This document shows positions 54,455 through 64,000 of a stretch of DNA of 64,000 bases, one piece after another. The stretch's first letter is position 1. Each line of letters opens with the position of its first letter. This stretch comes from Coccinella septempunctata (lineage: Eukaryota; Arthropoda; Insecta; Coleoptera; Coccinellidae), in NCBI RefSeq assembly GCF_907165205.1, contig NC_058196.1, forward strand, positions 20,564,501 through 20,628,500, written 5' to 3'. The position numbers and the translations under genes are program-made. The notes under the pieces were generated by a model. It did not search any database, had not been told where the DNA came from, and saw nothing but the letters and a program-made list of their open reading frames with translations.

Positions 54455-55322
54455 TTGGATCGAATAAGAAGATTCTTTGAAAACCTGCAAAAATATACTT
54501 GTTGTCCCACCCAAATTGTAAAAGTTGAGGGTAGAATCAAAATCAGATGCGCTAAGCATCATTTCACTAGCTGCAAAGTTTCCTGAATAATTCAGTTGGT
54601 TCCACCCTCCCATCCAACCCTGTATAAAGAGTTCCATGTAACACTATCCAAAGACCTCCCCTAGAAATCAGCACTGCCCGAGATTTCAAACCGAATTTTC
54701 TGCGATCGGCTGCGACTTGTATCCACTAATGCCTTCCCCTTTGGCGAAACGGGGGAGAAAAATCGAGGAAGACGCCCACGGCATTTTTGGCGCTTGCCAT
54801 CGTGGCCAATTGAAATGTGACCCAATATCTGCCGACATCTCCCGGCTCCTAATACACTCATATTGACTCCCGACCAAAAACACCGACTCGTTCGTATTTT
54901 TTGCCTAATGGAAATAACCCTGCAAAGTCGGCAGTGAAACGTGCCGCGAGAGGAAAAAATAACAAAAGGAACCTGGCAGGGTTGATCGGGGGTAGGGAAC
55001 TTACGGAATTTATTATGCATGTGAAAATTTCCATCCGGGGTTTTGTATGGGAGATTTCTTTTATTGCCCGTCGGAGCCGGGAGAGGTATAAACTTTTTCC
55101 GCACGAAATAGGAATAATTCGCTTCATATAAAGTTGTACGCGGTATAATGAATTCTGAATTGGGGTCTCCAGGACGGTCTCATGGTAGTGAACTGTGGAA
55201 ATAACTTCTTCCTGGATGAAACATATTGAAGCTGAGAAGTAGAAGAAGAATTTAGGGGCAACATTACAACAGTACACGAAATTCAAACACTTCTTTACAT
55301 TTAGATACACCAACCTGTAAAC
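54455..55322. other. Unassigned; GC-balanced block 54650-55140
   Basis: Several overlapping frames up to 151 codons exist on both strands here, which reflects the higher GC content. None has a motif. No repeat partner. Candidate conserved noncoding DNA. Confidence 0.3.
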
Positions 55323-56089
55323 TGTACAGGGTGGGCAAAATTGGTGATACCTGAATTACAACTTTTTCAACCCAACGAGATAGAGGAAAATGCATGGCAC
55401 ATTACGGTCGTCTTTTTTCGAGAAACTAATAATGCCATCAACTGCATAACTCTATCTTCTTTTGTTTTCGAGTTATAGATGAAAATAAAAATTTCAACTT
55501 TGGTCATTATCTCCGTTTCTGTTTAAGCTAGGATGTTGAAATGAAAACATTATATAGACATTTTTTGATAGCAATCCAATGGCGTACTATGATTTTTACA
55601 ACAGGTATATTTGCTGAGCTATGACATGAAGATGTATTTTTTCTTATGAAAAGAGTAGTTTAAACTGACTTAGAAAGACTGAGGGTGATGTTTAATATAT
55701 TTCTGAAACAGTAAAAAAATGGCGATTCTTTCTAAGTCGTTTCAAACTACTGTTTTCATAAAAAACACAACTTTATGTTATAGCTCAGCAAATAAACCTG
55801 TGGGAAAAAATCATAGTACGCCACTGGATTGCTATCAAAAAAGTGTCTATATTGTGTCATCATCTCAACATCCTAGCACGAACAGGAACGGTGATAATGA
55901 CCAAATTTGAAATCGCCCAAATTTAAATTTTGGCCTATAACTCAAAAACAAAAGAAGATACAGAAATGCAGTTGATGGCATTATCAATTTCTCGAAAATA
56001 GATGACATGGATGGTACTTTCATTTTTCTCTATCTCGTTGGGTTCAAAAGTTGTAGTTCAGGTATCACCAATTTTGCCCACCCTGTACA
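55323..56089. mobile_element. Near-palindromic foldback element, 767 bp
   Basis: Arms of about 360 bp (55323-55680 and 55723-56089) in inverted orientation around a loop of about 40 bases. Ends GTACAGGGTGGGCAAAATTG and its complement. No coding capacity; frames such as 55719-55910 are mirror artefacts. Confidence 0.8.
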
Positions 56090-56395
56090 TAGAATGATAC
56101 AACGAAATCGCGTTATTGTGTTGAAAATAATATGAGTGTTAAAAATATAGAATTGCATCGAGTTTTCTTGAAGCAGGTTCCAAGAGAAAACTTATATCAA
56201 AGGTACTGAAAACAAGTAATTTCCTAATCGTTTTCAGATTTTCCTCACTCACTCCTAGAGAAATTAGTGTTTCTTCAAAGGACGAGTTCAGAAACTGTTG
56301 CCAACCTTCTAAATATTCTACTAAACACTCACAATGGAAACGTATTTTTTTAAAACTATATTTGTTTCTTTTGGTTGCTTTCACCATTTCGTACT

Positions 56396-56725
56396 CCTTG
56401 GAATGTCGCCGACTTTCAAATTATAGTTATAGGAAAGAAAATTTATATTGTGTTGACATTATTCAGGCATTTTTTCGTGTTTGGTGCATTAAATGTATGG
56501 TTTCGTCGCAGAACGCCTCAAGTACTAATGTATTATCTCTCTGCGCCTGCGCAAAGAGGTGATATGAAACTTTGACACTATCACAGGATACATTGGGACG
56601 TTCTGTGACGAAACCATCAATATAATACACGAAACACGAGAAAAACGCCTAAATAACAGCGTTTCGAAAACACAATATAAATTTTCTTCCATATTACAAG
56701 GTTTTGAAAGCCGACGACATTTCAA
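56396..56725. mobile_element. Small foldback, about 330 bp
   Basis: 56396-56525 pairs with 56590-56725: TTGGAATGTCGCCGACTTTC against the complement of GAAAGCCGACGACATTTCAA, GAAAATTTATATTGTGTT, and ATGGTTTCGTCGCAGAACG near the centre. Arms are diverged. The loop contains TGCGCCTGCGCA. Confidence 0.65.
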
Positions 56726-56994
56726 GAATTATAAAATGATGAAAGCAAACGAAAGGCTCAGATACAATAAAAAAAATACGTTTCAATTGTAAATTAAAAA
56801 TAATTACTTACAAGGTTGACAAACGTTTCTGAACTAGTCCATTGAACAATAACAACGTGATATTTTGACTAAAATTTTTGATAAAATTATTCAATTTCAT
56901 TGCTAATAAATGAGTTCAATCAGTACTCATTTAACGTGTTTCAGCGTCTTAATTTTATGTTGATTATTTTGATACCATTAATTTTTATTTCAAG

Positions 56995-57429
56995 AGACTT
57001 TTTTGTTTCGACAATCATCGAAAATTCTGTAGTAACTTTTCGCATTCGTTCATCCTAAAATAAAATTCTCAAATGTCACAATTTTTTTGGGTTTCCCAAC
57101 ATAATTCGTTTAGATTCAGATAAAACATTATATAAATTCACTTGTATGGAATATTTTCGCTACCGTCTGATATATTGTGGATATTACATTATCAGGGTTA
57201 CCTACCTACTATTTGAATGAGCGGACCTGAATTCTAAATAGCACTTCCTGCAACCCTGTCTTCTCTCTTTTTCACCTTCGGCATTTTTGTAATATTGATT
57301 GATATTAGTTGGAATTATGGCATTAACGCATTTCATGAGTGCCAACCTTACTCCTTACTTACTAGTTACAAAAACATGAGAAAATCATTTCATGGCCAAC
57401 AGCGTGCTAAAATGAAAATGAATGGAGTA
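56995..57429 (-). mobile_element. TA-target DNA transposon family, copy D (5' part)
   Basis: Reverse complement starts TACTCCATTCATTTTCATTT and is collinear with copies B and C, but an internal segment including most of the exon-like stretch is deleted and the 3' half is missing. Confidence 0.7.
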
Positions 57430-59338
57430 TAGTTACCTATTGAGAGGACGCTGATATTGATTAAGTTTTGCTTGTTTCCTTGTCTCACTTCAAGAAACAT
57501 ACCAAAGATAATTTTCAACTTCGTTACTATCTTACTTTTGTACAGGATTTTTGTATTTTAGTTCATTGAAGTTGGATAGTGTTGTATGTCTTTCATCTTT
57601 TTCTAATAGAGTTGTTCGCGTAAATAAATAAATCAAGCTAAAGAACAAAAATTATCATTTGACGAGTAATATTTATTTTGTTCTAGAATATTTCAAATTA
57701 CTTCCTATCATGAATCTTATGACTTACTTTCTTATTCGCTCTCAGAAAATATATTCCCAAGTCAGAAACAGCGTATTGGTTTTTTTTTTAATACAGCATA
57801 CGGTAGCTAATGACTTCCACTCAATAAGGCTATGTGTTGTTCATCATGCTTCATTCTAGGAAAACAAAACCCGTCAAAATCTGCTGCTCGCTTCTGAAAC
57901 AATTCACAGCCGGTTGATCTCGACTCCGAGGAAAATTGACTAAAATAAGGAACGGTTCATAATTGGCTCTCGCAACGACAGATCTTCAAAACAATCTGTT
58001 TCCATCTCGGCATCCGTTTTGATGATGTTCCCTATCGTGCGATCGTGTGAAAGTAGCTCCATGTTATCTGAAGTTGAGTATACAGAGACCGGGGTTCTTA
58101 ATTGCATAACATTTCGCGCAGATAATCCATAAAGGCAATATTCCAGTATGGTGCAGCCAACGCTCTCGTATATCAGAAGGAGTTATAAAAACAATTCATT
58201 GATGGTATATAAACTGATCGTTTCTATAAAACCGAAAGATGTGTGTATCAAAAATTGTTGAAATATACTGATTGGATAATTTATTCCTTTGCGAATTATC
58301 CTTTCAATTGATCTACTTGAGTACTTGTTTCCTAATAAATTTCTTAGTTCATTTTACATCTCTTTTCATAATCAATTTTATAGTCCTTCAATTTCATCTT
58401 CTTTCACAGACAGTTTCTTAATCAACTTTAAAGTCCCTTCAGCAAAAGCTGATTTCATAATGGAATGACTCGCTTTGAGGTTAAAGGAATCATTTGTAGT
58501 TGAGCACCCCATGTTTTCTATTTACGATTTTTCAATGACTTTTGTGTTATCGAACTGGTAGGCGATGTTCTATTTCTTTAAACTTTTTTTACCAAATTAG
58601 CAAATGCAAATCCGTTTTGGATTACCTTTCGTATGAACCATCCAAGTGCCACTCCATTTAGTTCGAGCTATTCTGATGATTTTTACGTTTTTTGTGAAAA
58701 GTGCAAACATAAGCAGGGTGGGAACGAATTACGGAATAAAATTATGGAGCGATGCCCCCTGCGACCCTGCTCTTGTCTACGCTACGGACTAGTTCCAAAC
58801 GTCCAAAAGTTTTACCATATGCAAATTCTATGGTACTTCGAAATGAACTGATTGATACAGCAGTCCCATTCGGAAACTGTCAGAACTCTCAGAGTTTTCC
58901 GAAGCGGAAAATTTTCTTTATTACTCTCTTTGTTCACGTTGATGAATTAACTTTTCTTGTGTTGAACTCGATTATTGTACAACTTCTCTGTCTGTCCATA
59001 TCATTGAGTAATTTCGAAGAAATGGTTGATGAAACTTATAGAATTTTACGTCGTATGAAAGCAGCGGCGTATTTTTTGAACTACTCCTTTTCATTAAACA
59101 GGTCCTCAAATTTTGGCCAATTTTTCAGAATAATGGAAAATGTTTCTTTGAAAACATAGAAACTATCAGAGATAAATCGATCTCTATAAAATTCTACGAT
59201 TAACTTTCTAGATTCAGGGTATTGGTATGTGAGATGTGACTTGGAGTGTTCGGACACTTGACGAAACGCCCAATCATTATGGGAATCCCCCGATGATTAC
59301 GGTATCTCGTGTATATTAAACTCCTCCATTTTGTGCTG
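57430..59338. other. Unassigned; GC-balanced block 57880-58170
   Basis: No repeat partner or protein motif. The overlapping plus frames at 58633-59159 lack recognisable domains. The block 57880-58170 may be conserved noncoding DNA. Confidence 0.3.
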
Positions 59339-61851
59339 TACAGGGTGGGCAAAATTCGTTGTCTACTGAGGGGATCTCGAGAACTATAGCAGCTAGAAGA
59401 AAACGGACGACACATTCTCGAGCTCTTTTTTCTTGACTAATCCAAAACTGAAAACAGATCCAGCCTAACGTTCATAGATTTTGAGTTATGAACGAAAATT
59501 GAGAAATTGTCGTTTTCAATGAAGCTGAATAACTCGTTTATTTGAACTCGTATTCGAAATCCGTTGTTACATTCTACAGGCACTTTTTTATGAAGAATTC
59601 GAATATGATATCATTAAATTTTTTCATCCACTCATTTTCGAGATACGACAGGGATTTCCGATTTTTCAAATGTAAACTATAGTTGAAAGTTCTCTCATTC
59701 TGCTGCAATTTTTTTGCTGATTTCAAAAATGTATCATATGTTGCTATTCACATTAATATAACATAAGAAAAAAAATTCAATAGTTTTTCCTGCTTTTCGA
59801 TTCACTGTTGAATTTTTAGTAGGCTGGCGTAACCATAGCAACCGATGAATATGCATTATATTTTGTGAACCTGAGCCTCTATGATTGAAATCACGGATTG
59901 CTGAATAAATATTTCGATGATTAATTTGCCATCGTTTTTTCTCGCGATGTTAGGCACGCTTATCTTACGATGGTTCTCAATTCGAATACTAACGTGGACA
60001 GACGTACCTATTTTTCATGATCTTACTTCTGTGAAAATTATAATTATAGATAGCTATCGTATTTTTTATAATACTGACTCTTGAAGTCTCTTTCATAAAT
60101 ATAAAAACGATAATTGAATAAATTTTCTTCTTTAATAATCAGACGAAAGTCTTTTACTCTCTTTTAAAGGATATCGATTTCGATATATAAAAGAAATAAT
60201 TATTCGACAGTCTGTGATTCCTATCACACAAGGTTGAGTTCACATAGTAACGTGCGTTCAAAAAAATTCGTCGTCAAGTAGGCTATGGAATTTTGAACGT
60301 CGATATTTCGTGTCTAAACGTAATTCTTAGCTCGTGCTTTACTATTTTCCAGGAGAACTGTCATTTTAGCATTTTGGGTTGTTGAATTAAAAGTATCAGC
60401 AAATTATAAAGATGGTTTTTACGGACGTGTGAAAGACTTTTACTATTGAATTCTACTTCAAAATTGGTGACAGAAGCTCGACAAACCTCTCTTTAGATTT
60501 TATCTCAAGTGGATGGAGTATCCGTTGGCATATGCCACCCGATTTTGAAAAAAAGATATCCATTTGTTTCCATAAAGATTGACATGTTATCAGAAAACTG
60601 AAAAGGTTGTGATTACCTAACCTTGTAGCATCCGAGAAAAATTGGAGTTCAGTATCATACTGAATTGATGCATACTGACAGTATCAAATCAGTCAGTCAA
60701 AGGCAAAATGTGGACCTACTTTCTTTTATGGAACTTCAATAGCAGAACGTTATGAAGGAGAAAGCATCATGCCTTTTTATAGCTGAATTGAATTTTAATA
60801 AATTGTCCAATAGCTATTTTCATGTAATTCAGTTCTTTTAGTTTAGTCATGGATTTTCAGTAATGACTGAATCAATTCAATATTTATAGAGAATTAATAA
60901 ACATTTTATTGAGAATCCTACTGTGATTTATTCATATGACTGAAGTAACTAGAACCTTCTTACAAAAAAACATACTACCACGATCAATTCAAGATTCATG
61001 TCTCTTACGTATGAAAATAGTGGACGGTTAAAATTTTTACGAAGAACTTTTCTAACCGCCTCAGAGTGTTTGGATTCTTGTCATCTTACTCAATGAAAGA
61101 AATGCTTTTCGAAAGTTGGGTGAAATTTACAGGTAACCTTTTCTGAAAAGTGCCTTTCCGTACAAAATTACGATATATAGGTTAATGTCATCATTGTTTA
61201 CATTTTGGGAAGATGAAGTAATTCAAGGAAAGACATACGTTCAGCCACCGAACATCAGCCTTCAAAATTTCATAGCCTACTTGACGACGAATTTTTTTGA
61301 ACGCACGTTATTATGTGGAGTTCACAAACCATAATGCATTTTCAACGGTCGCTATGGTTACGCTAGCCTACTAAAAATTCAACAGTGAATCGAAAAGCAG
61401 GAAAAAGTATTGAATTTTTTTTCTTATGTTATATTCATGTGAATAGCGACATATGATACATTTTTGAAATCAGCAAAAAAAATGCAGCAGAATGAAAGGA
61501 CTTTCAACTATAGTTTACATTTGAAAAATCAGAAATCCTTTTTGTATCTCGAAAATGACTGGATCAAAAAATTTGACAATATCATATTCGAATTCCTCAT
61601 AAAAAAGTGCCTGTAGAATGTAACAACGGATTTCCAATACGAGTTCAAATAAACGAGTTATTCAGCTTCATTGAAAACGACAATTTCTCAATTTTTGTTC
61701 ATACCTCAAAATCTATGAACGTTAGGCTGGATCTGTTTTCAGTTTTGGATTAGTCAAGAAAAAAGAGCTCGAGAATGTGTCGTCCGTTTTCTTCTAGCTG
61801 CTATATTTCTCGAGATCCCTTCAGTAGACAACGAATTTTGCCCACCCTGTA
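59339..61851. mobile_element. Large foldback element with decayed transposase
   Basis: Ends TGTACAGGGTGGGCAAAATT and its complement, as in 55323-56089. Left arm 59339-59872 plus 60236-60297; right arm 61248-61851. The left arm contains about 360 extra bases (59873-60235) absent from the right arm. Inner arm sequence AACGTGCGTTCAAAAAAATT and TCGTCGTCAAGTAGGC occurs at 60249-60285 and inverted at 61262-61310. The centre holds a transposase relic. Confidence 0.75.
60466..60640 (+). pseudogene. Mariner-like transposase HTH relic
   Basis: Reads VTEARQTSL, stop, ILSQVDGVSVGICHPILKKR and IKIDMLSEN, the same region as MTEAPRTSLRVFSQLSGVFV and LLKIDVLSEN at 18796-18930. No catalytic segment is visible in the rest of the centre. 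Confidence 0.55.
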
Positions 61852-62839
61852 CATCGAAAAAAATCCTTTGCAGCTTTTCTGTTCATTTGAAATCTATTTC
61901 TGGGGATGACAAATCAAAACTATCGTACCAAACAACCATCTCAGACTGGGATCATTAAATTTTCCACGAATCGCCTCCATTTTTAGTAAAACCCGGTGAA
62001 CTTCAAAGGGATATCAAAGGAAACGATTCGATGCCCGAAATCCCTACAGATGAACGTTCTATAAAATCGGCGGGTATTATGAAAGGCGCAATATTACGCT
62101 GTCCCTTTGTTTGTAACCCTTGGAAGGCTCAAGGCTGCTATATTCACTGTTGAAAGTTCTTTGTAAGTGGTGCGGGTTTTCAGTAGATTTCTATGGGTTA
62201 ACTCGATTCTTCTATAACAATGGGGTATTTCATGCACTAGAGTTTGTCATTCGAATGACAGGAATTAGTAGATTTGAATTTGAACGCATATCGAATAGTT
62301 ACGGTTATTATGTGAGATAATCTTCTTCCAACAAATAATTGTTATTAATTATAAATTTTTTGAGTGTGGGTAAATGTCCTTCTTATGGGGTTCTGAGGAA
62401 AAAGGGAAATATTTGGCAGGGCTATTTCATGCATTAATAAGCATATGGCTTGGGTTATGATTGAGCGATGGTGTTTATGAAATTAGCGGTAATTTCAAAA
62501 TTAAATGAATTAACGTCTCCGTGTGGTGACAAATGTCAATAGACAAACTACAGTTCTGAAGATTTTTAAGAATTCGTCTCATATAGACTACGAAACGTTA
62601 CGAAGTTTCACCAAAAAGTTCCATTTTTCGTTCATTGTCAGGCAAAAATTTCTAATTTACTACTGACAAATTAGTGCAAGAATTCACGCAGGAGCAAATC
62701 GATTATCCCAATTTTTCAATTGATTTTGTTTCAGAGATTGGAAGTGAAAACCCTAAACAATTTCAGAAGATGCAGTGTCTTCCCAAATTGAATTTCAATC
62801 GACAAAGGTTTTTCTCGGAATGATACCCAAATAGTAATG
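61852..62839. other. No recognised feature
   Basis: Non-repetitive spacer with a short GC-balanced part at 61960-62110. The frame 62120-62320 has no motif. Confidence 0.35.
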
Positions 62840-63840
62840 AGAAGGTGGTGAATTTACGGAGTGAATTGAACGATTTGAAAAGGGATCCGATCTCAAATGA
62901 GCCCCAGATGTCACGGTTGGGATGCCAGAACCAAGACTAACACTTAACGTCACTCAACGGACAATGAAGTCGGGACTCAGCTTCAAAACCACGGGTTTGC
63001 AGGTCGGAAAAATAAGGCACTGCCATGGAAAACGGTTCTCCGTTCTTTTCTCTGCTCCCAAAGGATTTGCACGCCATCCAGGAAATCGTACTTTCAATGG
63101 GGAGAACCGAAAAATATATGGAAAATTGGGCAACATTTTTCAACACTTTGGTTTCTGCTCCCAATGGGTTTGCACGCCGGCCAGAAAACCGTACTCCCAG
63201 CATTGGAGCAGGACGGCGGGATTAGGTTCCAAGTTGATTGTACGGAGTGCTCTGTCTCTGAACTCGATAAACGGCATTTCTTTTATGTCGGTTGCTCTGG
63301 TACTCGGAGTACTCGTGGACACCCTTCGCGTAAGCTACTAGGATAACTAGCTAAGCAACGCTTACTGCCCTACACAAATATCGAATTACCACTTGAAATA
63401 GACTCTATGCAGAATTAATAGGAACTTAATACAGAGTCACTGCTAGATTCAGAAGCAATATACCAAATAAAGCACTAATCAAAACTATTACGCAATAAAT
63501 AATAATGTCAAAGCACAAAATGAATAGGGTGTAAGAACAGAGAATTAACACTCGACACATAGATTCACTAGTAAATACAGAATGAATGGACCAGCAGGGT
63601 GACATCTCGTTTTGTACCCACCTGCGGGGTATGGAAACGGTATGTCCCTTATGTACCAAAATCTGTCAAATTCGTGTCGATAAAAATGTCTTGACTTTGG
63701 CTTATCGGTACTGTCGAACAAAAACTCGGTTATCTCCACATTCATGATGTTTTTCACGGTGCTACATCGTTTTTCACTAATGAAAAGGGGTTAAAAACGG
63801 TCCGGAATATTTACGATTTCCAAGTATGTCGGAATCCTTA
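62840..63840 (-). repeat. Long unclassified repeat, reverse copy
   Basis: On the minus strand 63830-63590 matches block 1 of 17025-18345 (CCGGACCGTTTTTAACCCCT, GTACCGATAAGCCAAAGTCA, GACATACCGTTTCCATACCC), and 62960-62840 matches block 2 (complement GGTGAATTTACGGAGTGAAT, GGGATCCGATCTCAAATGAG). Between them is a near-tandem module CTGCTCCCAAWGGRTTTGCA followed by CGCC at 63051 and 63148. Frames 62922-63341 and others here lack motifs. Confidence 0.6.
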
Positions 63841-64000
63841 ATTGGATTTGAATTTATGCTAATTAAAAACAAAACGAGAAAAAAATTCCTTTCAAATAAG
63901 GTTGATTTGTTTTTGGTTTCTTATAGGACTACATCGTCAGTATAGCCTATAAATTCAAAGCCCAGCTGCCCAGCTCCGTGGGTCTGTAGGGTAACTCATT

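Noticed and set aside
54661..55313. Overlapping minus-strand frames of 147 and 151 codons
   Set aside because: They overlap each other in different frames in a GC-balanced block with equally long frames on the other strand; no domain, start context or splice support.
58633..59159. Overlapping plus frames with cysteine pairs (CEKCKHK)
   Set aside because: The cysteines do not form a complete zinc-finger pattern and the frames overlap out of phase.
62922..63341. 139-codon plus frame and several overlapping ones
   Set aside because: They fall in a multi-copy repeat whose other copies do not keep the frame open.
1..64000. CRISPR arrays, prokaryotic operons, phage genes, rRNA and tRNA genes
   Set aside because: No regularly spaced direct repeats, no ribosome-binding-site-led gene strings and no recognisable rRNA segments; tRNA cloverleafs were not detected by eye, and a covariance-model scan would be needed to exclude them.

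Overview
This window looks like gene-poor, AT-rich nuclear DNA from an insect. The evidence is arthropod-type Tc1/mariner relatives, non-LTR retrotransposons, THAP-bearing P-like elements, long foldback elements and MITEs, with no operons, ribosome binding sites or compact genes. A beetle or other holometabolous insect is my guess; the sequence does not settle the species. I find no convincing complete host gene. One short ATG-started reading frame (21614-21889) is the only candidate for a non-transposon exon. It is best read as intergenic or large-intron DNA built from layered insertions, with islands of non-repetitive, more GC-balanced sequence (about 9340-9560, 19400-19700, 33300-33720, 40030-40331, 46900-47260, 51780-52180, 54650-55140, 57880-58170) that could be regulatory but carry no proof of function.

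Layout. 1-470: 3' part of a TA-target element family (other copies 38364-39676, 48136-49352, 56995-57429). 1600-2960: cluster of CTCGAG-centred motifs. 4443-7409: remnants of RTE-like retrotransposons (a third copy on the minus strand at 20428-21562) around a 38-bp GC-rich minisatellite. 7529-8876: foldback element. 10060-11345: RTE/BovB-type tail fused to a broken mariner (relatives at 44573-45803 and 53309-54454). 11432-14165: large inverted-repeat structure carrying a decayed transposase whose last two catalytic aspartates are 41 residues apart, with a nested 112-bp MITE. 15258-16780 and 49996-51288: two P-like elements with exact 8-bp target duplications. 17025-18345, 33885-34641, 35865-36557 and 62840-63840: copies of an unclassified long repeat. 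22977-24065: head-to-head duplication of a transposase 3' half. 24298-25268: a repeat split by a Harbinger-like MITE, whose unoccupied version lies at 52243-52745. 30103-33054: 5'-truncated non-LTR retrotransposon with a 913-codon open frame. 40977-43057: two copies of a short TIR family. 55323-56089, 56396-56725 and 59339-61851: further foldbacks.

How the parts relate. Many unrelated-looking elements end in the same TACAGGGTG-type terminus, which suggests cross-mobilisation by a small set of transposases. Three nested insertions (24648-25016, 14020-14131, 39352-39446) can be resolved because an unoccupied paralogue is present in the same window. All comparisons were made by eye; identities and boundaries are approximate and no database search was run.
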